A stretch of DNA of 64,000 bases, from the NCBI GenBank assembly GCA_012845835.1, contig JABAKD010000026.1, forward strand, positions 10,788,334 to 10,852,333, given 5' to 3'. The DNA is from Undaria pinnatifida (taxonomy: Eukaryota; Sar; Phaeophyceae; Laminariales; Alariaceae). Every line of letters starts with the position of its first letter. Position 1 is the stretch's first letter. Shown here piece after piece: positions 33,001 to 43,529 of the stretch. A program made the translations under genes and the position numbers. The notes under the pieces are model-generated. The model was given only the letters and a program-made list of their open reading frames with translations. It was not told the origin of the DNA and did no database searches.

Positions 33001-35715
33001 TGTGACAGGGTGTTGCGCGTTAGGACTTCCGCCCGGGTTCTGGGCAGCTCCAAAGCGCATTCCAGGAGCAGGAGCGGGGGGAAGAAGAGGCGGGCGAGAG
33101 CGATATACCACCACGGTGATCCGACGTGTGCGTGTAATCGTTGTGACAGTTTTTCTGCCTCCGATCCTGGTGGTATTTTTGCGATTGACCTGAATGGTGG
33201 CGACAATATTCCTTGTGGTTGATCGGGTGAGACGATTTGCCGTCTCGACGGTAGCAGACCATGCGTGCTTGCCAACGTCGGTATTCGTCATCGTCGCCAA
33301 GTTGGCCAAGTTCAGGGTTCAAATAGACACTTGCAGTAAGGAAATGATGTCTAGAATGAATGAGGGAGTGGTTTGTTTAGTGACAGTTCAGGCAAAGACG
33401 CCCGTTTTCTCGCTGGGCATCAGCGCGAGGTGAAAGGAGACCGCTCCAAAGCGGAGGGTCGCCTGTCTTGAACGAGGCACTAACGGCGAAACCTCTTGCA
33501 TGCTGATGCTCTTCTAGTGGACCGCAATTCGATGTGTGATCAAGCCAATGGTCAGCTGAATCATCGATGGGCATGACATTTGGATGATGGCTCGGTCCCG
33601 TCTGCCACGAAAGCGACTGGGACGGCACTCGGCCCTGGCCGCGCCCATGGCCGGCGGGCCGGGGCCCCGACGGGGCGGATGATCGCGCTCCCGTCGAGGA
33701 ATCAGGGGCAGAAAAATATGTTTCGCCGTTTACAGCAGGTGTCTTATTATGCGCTTAGCCACTAAAAGTCCGCCACATTGCCTCCAACGAGGCGTATGGC
33801 GGCAGTTCCGTTGTCGTCGAACCAGGGTACAACGCAGGCATTAGAGTGGGCAATTGCTTTTTCACGGCTAACAGAATTCCTTCCAACACCACATCCGTCC
33901 CCGGAGACCAAACACGTTCACTCTCCGTAGCGGTCGACACAAGTATGCGAAACTCCCAATTCAATCAGATAAAGGCGTGCCAATACACATTCCAAAAGTA
34001 TGCAACTTAGTGTAGCCCTCTCCCGTGTCGACCCGGTCGAACTACGTCATCCGCAGACGCAAATGGAGGGTGCAAAGCCTCTCACCCGGATGCTTTTCCT
34101 GCGATAGCTCGCGACACCGGTGTATCCTGCTACCACGATCACCTCGCCGTGGTCAGTGCTGGAGGCCGAAGGCGACGGGAAAGACGTTGACGAGCCTTCT
34201 ACGCTGAACGTTCTCTTGCGCCGTTCCCCCGCCCTTTGTTGCCTCCGGCAGAGTTGCGACCACCGTCCTGGTTGTTGTGAATAAAATTTTCCTCACGGCG
34301 GCGGCCTGAGAAATCACCTGAACCCGACGCGCCTCCCCCGCCTCCACCACCGTTGTCACCGCCGTAGCGGTTGTGGTTGTCGCCACCTCCACCACGTTTT
34401 CCGCCACCCCCGAAGCCACCAACCTCACGGGGGGGGGTCCCCGCGGTCGCGACTGTCGCTGCGTCGCTGTTTTCCCCGGGTGCGTTCCGATAACGGTTCC
34501 TTCAGGGTTCGGCCAGAAGCCGGGGTCGGTGGCTTCGTCATAGACCATCCGCAGTGCCTTCACGAGTGCAGAGGTCGAGATGGTTCTCGTCTGTCCTTCA
34601 TAAGAGGTACAATCCATGTGAGCTCAGGACGCCTCCACTCAAATGGCGTCTTCTCGCCGCGACGCCGGCCTTTTAAATAACATAAGGAGAGCGGAGGTTG
34701 TTTCCACTACCACGGTCTCCAAGGCCGAGAAAAAATCTACTCTCCGTGCAGAGGCCATGCACGCACGCGACGCTGCCGTCGAAACCGTCGTCCACCTGTC
34801 GTGGTTGCTGGGAAGCGACAAGCTACGGGCGTGTCGAGGGTGAGGGGGGCGAGGTAGCTCCGGTCGCAGCGGGCGCAACAAATTGGGCGAGGCCTTGTTG
34901 CTCCCGTTTCACTACCAGGGACGCCTCCCGCACAGCTGTCTTCTCCTGCTCGATATATTCGTCAAACCCACGACGGCGTGCTTCATGTCGGAGTTTGGCA
35001 TCGTCTAGCGCCCGGCACCCCCGCCCCGCCAGATATGTCAACTTCAAGGGAAAGGCGTGGGCGTCTCGGTCCCCGGAGCTCCGGTGGTGGCGCTCTGTCG
35101 AGCGCCGACAGCCCAGGAGGCGGCGGTGGTGTCTTGCTGACCGCGGGGAGCGGCAGCTAGTGGCGCTCCCCCGGATCTGGCTAGAGCTGGCGTCGAGACA
35201 GCCCCGAGTCCGGTGGAGGTTTTTCCGTCTTCTTCTCTGTGCGAATCGGCGAGTCGACCCTCATGGTGTGTGGTTCTACGGTAGCCCCCCCACCTTTTCT
35301 TTAACGAAATCGCCGGTTTTGAAACCAACTCCCGGCCGTATCTCCTGAAATACGGCCCCCCTTACCACCCGGACGTCATCGTTCGATAGTCCTCCGCACA
35401 CAAGATAATATATGCAGATACTCTTTTCATAGCATCCTTCCTCGTGTCGAGCAGCCATAAAACGTTCGTTAAAGAAAACCGCTGGTTTTGGGGGGGGGCT
35501 ATCGTAGAATCAGTCTGGTTTGTGGGTCCGGGTGGTGATATGGTGTCCGTCCTCTGTTTCGTCAACGCAACCCGCCCCCGGTGATACCTCCCGTCTCGAG
35601 CGGCGAGAAATCTCGCTAGCTCTCCCTGTCTCGTGGGCATCGAGGTTGGGGCATGTGGAATACCTCGGCCTGCCCCGAGTAGCTCGCTTCCTGACTGACA
35701 GACATGTTGTTGATT
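33000..35715 (-). pseudogene. Gag-like polyprotein of element B
   Basis: Same order as in A. It starts near 35640 (MPTRQGELAR) and has a charged helix about 34990-34890 (RHEARRRGFDEYIEQEK). Near 34617 a frame reads ISTSALVKALRMVYDEATDP, followed by a Gly-rich stretch. The capsid-like motif LPTLMPALYPGSTTT is at about 33860-33820. The knuckle CLNCH with TNHSLIHS lies near 33380, and LNPELGQLGDDDEYRRWQ near 33310. MP.LYPG and LNP.LGQ are shared with A and E. MITE family 1 (35272-35515) interrupts the N-terminal part. Stops and frameshifts are frequent. Confidence 0.65.
35272..35515. mobile_element. MITE, family 1, inside gag of element B
   Basis: The left end GGTTCTACGGTAGCCCCCCC pairs with GGGGGGGGGCTATCGTAGAA and inner TTCTTTAACGAA pairs with TTCGTTAAAGAAAA. 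Element A lacks it: 15364-15395 runs from GTCTTGGTTGATGG directly into ATCCGGGTGATGG. Flanks TGGTGTGTG and TGGTTTGTG suggest an 8-9 bp target duplication. Confidence 0.75.
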
Positions 35716-36470
35716 GTTGTCAAAACAGGCAGCATTTAACCAAGGTGCAGTTTAGGCGGGGGGGCAGCACATTAAAGGGTTTCACAAGAGGCCCACGCCC
35801 ATCGCACTCAAACAGGCAGTATTTTTCCCATGCACAGTGTAGGGGGCCAGCACGGTAGAGGGACGCCTAACACGCCCACGCTCATCGCACCAATACAGGC
35901 AGCATCTAACCCAGGTGCAGTGTAGGGGGGTGGCACAGTGAAGAGTCGAACAACAAGACCACGCCTCGCACCAGAACATTAAGCATTTACCCTAGGCCCA
36001 GAAGGGGGGGCAGCATAGTCCAGGGTGGCACCAAGAACCCCATGCCCTCGTCAGCAAAACGAGCAGCATTTACCATAAGAGTAGTGTAGGGGTGGGTAGG
36101 ACAGAAGGGGTTCATGCAGGCAATCGCAGAAAATCCGGCAGCCCTTGCACTAACGGGGGTGTAGGGGGGGGGGTGGACAGCAAAGGATCGCGCAGCCAAC
36201 CGTAAAAAAAACAGGCAGCAGTCTGCCCTTGGCAGTAGTGTAGGGGAGATTGGGAGTAGCACCGCAGTAGAGGATCGTACAGCTAGCCGCATAAAAATAA
36301 ACGGGCAGCATCTACCCTAGCAGTAGTGTGTAAGGAAGGGTAGCACATTAGAGGGGTGTACATACACCAACAAGAGGACAAGGTCAGAACAACGCCTGCA
36401 CAACGCAGTTTCCCCCACCGACCACACTATAGGGGGAAGGTCGCGCCTACAGTAGCACTGCTCGCTACTG
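35715..36470. repeat. Tandem array in the 5' leader of element B
   Basis: Units share CAGGCAGCAT, AACC(A/C)AGGTGCAG, GTAGGGGGG and GCCCACGC(C/T)CATCGCA with the array of element A. It is about a third as long as in A because it is cut by element X at 36492; leader homology resumes at about 43530-43700. Confidence 0.8.
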
Positions 36471-36491
36471 TAATATATACATACAAACAAA

Positions 36492-37431
36492 TGCGCCCGT
36501 TGTGAGTACGACCGATTTTAAGCGGTTGTTTGTTGAACCAAGGCGTTTGCTTGCTTGGTCGCGAGTGATCGCCGACGCAACGGGAATCGCGGCCGAGAAG
36601 GTACACATATATACAAGTACGTACGTCCGTACGGTACACATTTGCCTTTGCAACATGCGCACGTCGATGAACACGCAAACAAAGAGAGACACGAGAGACT
36701 GGGGAGATACGTATTTACATCGCACAGTCTGGTTACAAGCACGATATTCTCGAAAACATGTCGAGAATTGGCCGATATATCAATTTGAGTTGGGGCGCTG
36801 TGGAGACAGTGTATGTGTGTGCGATGAAAACATATCGAGGCACGACTGACACGGTGTTGACACGGTGTTGCTTGCTGGGAGACAGCAAGGAGCAGGCTCG
36901 CTGTGGAGACAGCGAGTGCTATTGCTCGAGAGGGGGGAAGGGGGGGGGAGTCCCCCCCCCCCCCTCCCCTCTCCTTCGTGACCCAGGTGGAAACGCACGA
37001 AAAAAAACAAATCGGTACGACCACCTGGGTAGGAATTAGGAGAGAACAGGGGTGGCCCGAGGCCTGGGTATAATTTCCCCATTGGTTCTTGCCCTTAATA
37101 CTTTTCCTGGCATATAAACAAGCCGCCCGCTGTGGAGACAGTGGGGGGGGGCAAGTCCGCTATGAAATCCAGCGGGCGCGACTGTCCGAGAGGGAGTTAG
37201 CATTAATCTCCCTCCGGCTTGGGTTGGGGCGGGAATGCACGATGGAAACACGTGATGCATACCGCCTAGAGTTGCTTGCTGGGGTGACAGTGAGGAACGG
37301 GCTCTCTGTGAAGACAGAGAGCATCACGACTCGGTTTGAAACGCTCGATACAAACATCGGTACGACCACCTGTGCCACGAAAAAAAAAAAAATACAAGAA
37401 AGAGGGCCCGGGGGGGGGGCATTTGTATACA
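36492..37431. repeat. LTR-like repeat X1 with a set of short hairpins
   Basis: It contains perfect inverted repeats around a GGAG or GAAG loop: 36871-36889, 36897-36916 (CTCGCTGT/ACAGCGAG), 37127-37147 and 37302-37321 (CTCTCTGT/ACAGAGAG). A G-run opposes a C-run at 36932-36973, and CCCAGGTGG pairs with CCACCTGGG at 36981-37031. The other repeat X2 keeps most of them. Confidence 0.75.
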
Positions 37432-38854
37432 ACTCGACGCTACGTGTACAACGCTACCGCACAGCAGCAGTAGTGGGATACATCATGTGCATGCGCGTGG
37501 CGAGTCCTCGCTATGCTGAGGCGAGTTGCTTTCGTCTCCACGAGGGGACGATTTTGAATCGGACGACGATCAAAACAATCCAGCGTAATTTTGCTCGACT
37601 ATAAAACGCAAACAGCAGTGGATATAGACTAGGCGCTGATGGCACCACGCTATGATCCTGCCGCCCAGCCGCGGTCCAGCCCCCAAGCATCAAAAGCCGG
37701 CAACTCTATGCGTGTGTGGCTGCTGTCGTTGAAGCTGATTCTTTGATCGGAGCGTGTCATTTGTCACCCCACCATACCTCATATTTCCGCTGTGCTGCCA
37801 CTTCGTGCGCACCTCCATTGCATGTCCATAGATCGCGCCAATTTCGGCGGTAATATAGGAAACTTTCTGATGGTAATTTATGTACCAACCAATCCTTACA
37901 TTTAAGTCCCCGTAAGGCAAAGTGTTTTACGTACCAGGTACATAACAGAGGGGGTCGGAGATTTTGCTCACACCACAGGATGACAGGGGCCAGACAACAT
38001 GAGGACAGCACAACGCTACGTGTACAACCTTGCCGCACAGCAGCAGTAGTAAGACACATCATGTATGTGCGCGTGGCGAGTCTTCGCTATGCTGAGTCGA
38101 GTAGCTTTATCCTCCACGAGGGGACGATTTTGAATAGGACGACGATCTAAACAATCCAGCGTATTTCTTTCTTGAATATAAAAAGCAAACAGCAATGGAT
38201 ATAGGCGCTGATGGTCCATGAGGAAGGGCTTCTCTGCCGCAACGACAATAGAAGCCTACAGCAGTTCCTCATTTCGAGCACTCTCTGCGACGAACTGGCA
38301 GTGAATGGGGATGATTGCCCATCCTGGCGTGTATCACTCGTCGTTAACTTCAATATCTGGCTCAACAAGACACGAAGAGTACCTATTCTGAAATTACTGA
38401 TTTCCATACGAAACAACAGGAAACAAAGAAAAAAACTCAAAACCACCACAGAAAGACGGCGCACGGAACACCTGCTGATTTGTATTTTTGCCGGTTGAAA
38501 GTCTACCTATTCGTCCCTATATTTTTTACCAAGCAAAAAAATTGGACTGCATAAGAGTCGCCAGTGTAAAAGGTCCACATCGTACGAGTACTGGCGCTGG
38601 ACACGTACGGACTGACGGGATTAGCACTTAGTTACGGTTTTTCACCACGACGGCGAGAGAGCGAACCGTACCCGGGAGGGCGCCTCCCCACACTCCGCTT
38701 CTCGAGATGCGGACAAGAACATTGTTTTCGCTACCACCAGGTACATCTTATTTGCCCACAGACAGCCAAATGTTGGATGTTTGCGTTTCGTTCTTGCGCC
38801 ACTCCCTTAGGCACTTCCGGGAATGGAACCTTGTATACATATATAAAGGAGACA

Positions 38855-39804
38855 TGCGCCCGTTGTGAGTACAACCGGTTATAAGCGGTTGTTCGTTGAA
38901 CCAAGGCGTTTGCTTGGTCGCGAGTGATCGCCGAGGCACCGGGTAACGCGGCCGAGAAGGTACACATATATACAAGTACGTACGTCCGTACGGTACACAT
39001 CTGCCTTTGCAACATCCACAAGTCGATGAACACGCAAACAAAGAGAGACACGACAGACTGGGGAGATAAGTATTTACATCGCACAGTCTGGGTACAAGCA
39101 CGATATTCTCGAAAACATGTCGAGAATTGGCCGATATATCAATTTGAGTTGGGGCGCTGTGGAGACAGTGCTTGTGTGTGCGATGAAAACATATCGAGGC
39201 ACGACTGACACGGTGTTGACACGGTGTTGTTTGCTGGGAGACAGCAAGGAGCAGGCCCGCTGTTGGAGACAGCAGGTGCTACTGCTCGAGAGGGGGGAAG
39301 GGGGGGGGGGGTTTCGTCCCCCCCCTCCCCCCCCCCTCTCTTCTTCGTGACCCAGGTGGAAACGCACGAAAAAAAACAAAAAATCGGTACGACCACCTGG
39401 GTAGGAAATTAGGAGAGAACAGAGGTGGCCCGAGGCCTGGGTATAATTTCCCCATTGGTTCTTGCCCTAAATACTTTCCCTGATATATGAACAAGACCCC
39501 CGCAGTAGACACAGTGGGGGGGGGACAGGTCAGCTGTGAAATCCAGCGGGCGCAACTGTCCGAGAGGGAGTTAGCATTAATCTCCCTCCGGCTTGGGTTG
39601 GGGCGGGAATGCACGATGAAAACACGTGATGCATACCGCCTAGAGTTGCTTGCTTGGGTGACAGCGAGGAACGGGCTCTCTTTGAAGACAGAGAGCATCA
39701 CGACTCGGGTGGAAATGCACGATACAAACATCGGTACGACCACCCGTGCCACGAAAAAAAAAAAAGACAAGAAAGAGGACCCGGGGGGGGGCATTTGTAT
39801 ATAT
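38855..39804. repeat. LTR-like repeat X2
   Basis: This is the second copy of X1. Hairpins at about 39231-39249 are retained; others carry single changes. The G/C opposing run is longer here (39292-39341). Confidence 0.75.
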
Positions 39805-40645
39805 ACAAATATACAGGTATACCATGGATCGGTTCGGCTGGTTCATACAGCAAGACGGAGTTAGGCAGCGAGATCTATGGCTCAAGGGAGATGGGGAACG
39901 CGCGATGGAAAACATATCGGCGCACGGCACAGTAAACCGTAGGTAGCGGCCCCGCCCCCCCTTAGCCTGCGAACGCCGTGAGGGCACCCTCCATCTGTAC
40001 GATCGAAACTAACGGTCACATGCGTTGGGGCCAAAATGTGATGGTTTGGGGGGGGGGGGGAACCCCAAACCTAAAGAAAGAGAAGAAAAAAAAAAAGAAA
40101 AAAAACAGTTACACCACCACGCGGGATAAATGGGGAAGAACCGAGCGGATAACATAGACACCGACCACGAAAGACACTCACACGCCTTGCAAGGTAACCG
40201 CTTGCTGCTCTTGACTGCCCTCTGTTTCCCGAATCCGTGTTGGGCGAGGGGAGTCCTCCCACGCCACGGGACGCACGACCCACGCCAAACGGCGTGGGGC
40301 GCGAGCCCCGTCTGATGAGCACATTTGGGACAGGACGGTGGCTTACGAAGAAACAATTATCTCAAAAGGGTTGCGAGCGTGCTCTGAGGGTCGGGGTGCT
40401 TCGTTTGACGCCTATGGGCTCTGGTTTAATCGTCTAGGGGCTGGGAGGTAGGAGAAATACCCACGTGTGTGTGCAAAAGGGGGGGCGGCGACGAATATGA
40501 CCTCGGTCAACCCCCCCCCTCCCTCGCCGGTGAAATTATGTATATTTCGCCCTAATGACCGTTCCCCCCCCCCTCCTTTCACCCTTTATTTTTTTCCCAA
40601 CGTTTCGCCGCTCTTTCTCTCACCGGGTTCCGCGTCGGGGCGTAC

Positions 40646-41137
40646 ATGGCCGAGGACGACACCGCCCGGCTGGCCGCAAGCATGTTCCTCCCGGAGCAAA
40701 TGGAAACAATGGTTGAGGCCATCCTGGCGGTCGCGGAGAACGGGGTGTCGTCGGAGGACGGCGTGGAAATGCTCAGCATGTTGGAGAAAGGACTCCGGCA
40801 GGGTCTAACGGATCTCCGGATCCACTGCCGGAAGCACCGGCTCACGGCCGTACTGCCAGAGAACAAGGCGCTCATGGCTACCGTGATCGACGCCGACATG
40901 AAGGAATACCGCCAGCGCCTGTTCGCCGCAGCGGTGGCCGTCGCGAAAGGTCCACCCCCGGTGATCGAAAATATGCAGGGCGTGGAGTTCCCAACGTGGC
41001 TAGCTTGGACCAACTATATCTGGGGAGGGGGGCTCCTGGGCGCCGCGGCGTCTCCGATGGCGGGGGCGGGACGCGCAGAAAAGCGCAGCCGCCAGACCCC
41101 GGGTGGGGGCAACGGGTTTAGTGACTGCTTCGCGTGA
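40646..41137 (+). CDS. ORF1 of YR element D
   Basis: This open frame of 163 codons starts MAEDDTARLAASMFLPEQME and has helical, acidic composition: AILAVAENG, LEKGLRQGLTDL and DADMKEYRQRL. Around residue 115 it reads GVEFPTWLAW, matching GVVIPTWAKI in copy C, so the protein is under some shared constraint. C-terminally it becomes Ala/Gly/Arg-rich. Just after, in another frame (41110-41200), EARWCRFGEKCMYAHH forms a CX5CX3H finger core. The first Cys of a CCCH finger is not in the same frame, so a frameshift near 41130 probably separates the finger from ORF1. The role is unknown; a gag-like nucleic-acid-binding role is a guess. Confidence 0.55.
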   Translation: MAEDDTARLAASMFLPEQMETMVEAILAVAENGVSSEDGVEMLSMLEKGLRQGLTDLRIHCRKHRLTAVLPENKALMATVIDADMKEYRQRLFAAAVAVAKGPPPVIENMQGVEFPTWLAWTNYIWGGGLLGAAASPMAGAGRAEKRSRQTPGGGNGFSDCFA

Positions 41138-41505
41138 GAGGAAGGAGGCACGCTGGTGCCGGTTCGGTGAAAAATGCATGTACGCCCATCACGCTAGCAA
41201 AACGTGCCGACCGGAAGACGGCCGCGGCGGGACCAGCGGACGTGCAAGCAACGGCAACGGCAGGACCGACGGAAGATGTGGTTCGTCGTCGGCGGGGCGT
41301 GGGCGGGACAGCCGCCCCAAGCAGGGCGGGGACCCAGCGCCTCCAGGAGCAGCGGGGGGGGTAGCGTCGCTGACCGGGTCGTTGTCGCCTCGGCGGCAGC
41401 GCCTCCCGGGCGAGGATAGAGGGACGGGCCTCGTCACACGACGACGAGGCCAGCGGCAGGAGTAGCGCCTGGGGTAGGCGGGGTCCGGATCTCTGTACCG
41501 ACATT

Positions 41506-42596
41506 ATGGCTTCCAGTACGTCGGGGGCTCAGTTGCGAGCTCGACTAGGCATACGTACGAGTCTGGTCGCCGGTTTTTGGAGCACCTTTCGCAGGCTGAT
41601 GGGTTGTCAGGAGTTTTTGACGTCGAGTGACTCGGAGAGGTTCAAGGCCTGGGCATTGATTGAGTTTGCATCTTAGTGTTGTCGTCGGAAGGTAATCTGG
41701 CATATACGATTTCCGTGAAATTCGCGGCGGTGCAGTATTTCCACCGACTGAGGGTAGGAGTGGAGTTACCGGTTACGGCTCCCGTGGTTCAGTGTGCGCT
41801 CAGGGGTATTGCACGGGCCCACGTGACGGCAGAAAGGCCATGCCGCGACCGCTTACCGGTGTCGTTCGGTATGCTCCTCGCGGGGGAAACCCTCATTCCC
41901 ACGTGGGGTCCGGAGGGGAAATTTTTGTGGCTGTGTCTGTGTCTGAGCTACTTCCTGATGACGCGATCGGACGAAATAATCGCCGCTGATTCGGGGGTGG
42001 TGCATCCGGTGCACTGCTTGACGCAGGGTGACGTGGCATGTTTTGCCACGGGCACACAGTTGAGAGGCACGCGAGGACAACAGCCTGACAAGGTAGAGGT
42101 ACGGTTTAAGGGGTATACGGGGGATCAGGATTAGGTTGGCAGTGTGCGCGTGCGGACTTGTAGCAAGGTCCGCGGGCCAAGGTCGTCCTTAAGGGCAGAC
42201 GGCGGGGCAGTCGCCCTTATGTTGGAGTTGATGTCATGCTTTCCTGGTTTGCCCGACCACGCCCCCCTTTCCTTGTATTAATGTGGCAAGGCCGTAAGAG
42301 TGGTTAGGTATGGCCGTGTGCTTCGAGCAATCAAGGAGGTAGTGGCGGAGTCAGGTCGGAATCCCGATGAGTTCGCCCTACACTCGTTGCGTATCGGAGG
42401 TGCGACCACGCTCGCGGCGGGGGGAGACATATCGGAACGAGTTATCCGGAGAGAGGGGTGGTGGAGGTCCGACGCGTACAAGGTGTACACGCGTAATAAC
42501 ATAGAAGATTCCACGAGGGTGTCACGTAAGCTTGCGAGTGCAAAGGTAGAAAAAGGGAGACAGCCGGGAGAAGGAACAGTATGGGGTAAGAAATAA
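41506..42596 (+). pseudogene. Tyrosine recombinase of YR element D
   Basis: It starts MASSTSGAQLRARLG and shifts frame near 41673. From 41676 to 42596 it stays in one frame, interrupted only by TAG at 42132 and TAA at 42279. Core-binding part: VKFAAVQYFHRLRVGVELP, LPVSFGMLLAG and LIPTWGPEGK. Catalytic part: FLMTRSDEIIA (first Arg), GGAVALMLELMSC, RYGRVLRAIKE, HSLRIGGATTLAAGGD (HxxR), then REGWWRSDAYKVYTRNN (Trp in the second His position, Tyr nucleophile). All tyrosine-recombinase catalytic positions can be placed apart from the beta-hairpin Lys. The family joins DNA without a target-site duplication. The full-length frame suggests recent loss of function, or readthrough if the element is still expressed. 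Confidence 0.8.
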
Positions 42597-42640
42597 CTAA
42601 GAGTACGGAAAACAGTAGTCTCACACGACCCCGGGGTTGG

Positions 42641-42884
42641 AGGAGTCAAATGGTATCGTACCATTCGGAGTCTTGGTCATCCGAGACAACTGTAGGTCGT
42701 GCTAGTTAGGAACCCGGCCGGTATCATAGTAGGGAGAGAGACGTAAAATAGGATGGTCGATATACTCAGGGTATTGCAGGAAGCTGCGATACAGAAATCT
42801 GGCCGAGGGGAGGAACCTCTCTCTCCCACGACTCAAGAAACGGTAATATTAATGCAATTCGAAAGATATACAATAAAGGGTAGT
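42641..42884 (+). repeat. Terminal direct repeat, first copy, YR element D
   Basis: It shares nearly all of its length with 43292-43529, including TCTTGGTCATCCGAGACA, AGGGTATTGCAGGAAGCTGC and CGACTCAAGAAACG. It begins AGGAGTC followed by the palindrome AATGGTATCGTACCATT. Confidence 0.9.
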
Positions 42885-43291
42885 TTTGTCCGTAGACGAA
42901 GTAACGGCCCCCCGCAGACGCAGTAACGGACAAAGCAAGGTTTATCGGTAAAGAGAATGTGGCATGTCAATATCGGGAATTGGGATAGAACAAATTCGGT
43001 TTAGAGGGAGGAGCCTCGCACGCGTTCTTGCAAGCAAGGCTTCGAGCGTAGGTCAGCATATCCACGCCGGGCACGAGCAAGCACGAGGTCCTGTAACGAG
43101 CACGGGTAGACGTGAGATAGTTGCTGGTTTGTCCATGCAAGCCAGGAATTTGAGCCTTCTTTTCTGCCGTCCCGCCCCCCCTATGTTTTCTTTTGAAAGG
43201 GGGGAGGGGGGGGGCACGAGTAGCTGGGTTTACGGAGGAAACTTTGGGCTTCCTCCGTTGTGGTTTCTTTTCTTATATTGAGTTAGATCGG

Positions 43292-43529
43292 AGGAGTTGA
43301 ATGGTACCGTACCATTCGGAGGCTTGGTCATCCGAGACAGCAGTAGGCCGTACTAGTTAGGAACTCGGCTGGTGTCATAGTAGGGAGAGATACGTAAAAT
43401 AAGATGGTCGAGATACTCAGGGTATTGCAGGAAGCTGCGATACAGAAATCTGGCCGAGGGGAGGAACCTCTCTCTCTCCCACGACTCAAGAAACGATAAT
43501 AATAAATCAATTCGAAAGATATACAATAC
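43292..43529 (+). repeat. Terminal direct repeat, second copy, YR element D
   Basis: It lies 651 bases from the first copy, start to start. Its palindrome is AATGGTACCGTACCATT. The spacer (42885-43291) is G- and C-run rich and non-coding. It ends at AAAGATATACAATA just before sequence belonging to element B. Confidence 0.9.

Larger units (their letters stand above)
36492..39804. mobile_element. Element X: non-coding element with 0.94 kb LTR-like repeats
   Basis: Direct repeats X1 (36492-37431) and X2 (38855-39804) start TGCGCCCGTTGTGAG and end near GCATTTGTATA. ACAAA occurs just outside both (36487-36491 and 39805-39809), although in AT-rich context. The repeats match at well over nine positions in ten by eye. 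The 1.4 kb interior holds a second pair of direct repeats (37438-37640 and 38008-38215, starting CTACGTGTACAAC) and no protein I recognise. This fits a non-autonomous LTR element (TRIM/LARD type). It sits inside the leader array of element B. Confidence 0.6.
40400..43529 (+). mobile_element. YR element D: tyrosine recombinase element with split direct repeats
   Basis: Order: ORF1 (40646), possible CCCH finger, tyrosine recombinase (41506-42596), terminal repeat copy 1 (42641-42884), spacer, copy 2 (43292-43529). The right boundary is where leader sequence of element B resumes. The left boundary is not resolved and could be anywhere between about 39810 and 40600. There is no space for a reverse transcriptase between the ORFs. 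It is better preserved than copy C. Confidence 0.65.

Noticed and set aside
40000-40640. Left copy of the YR element D spacer (the expected A1 segment)
   Set aside because: By eye I could not match 40.0-40.6 kb to the spacer 42885-43291, so the PAT-type layout remains unproven for D.
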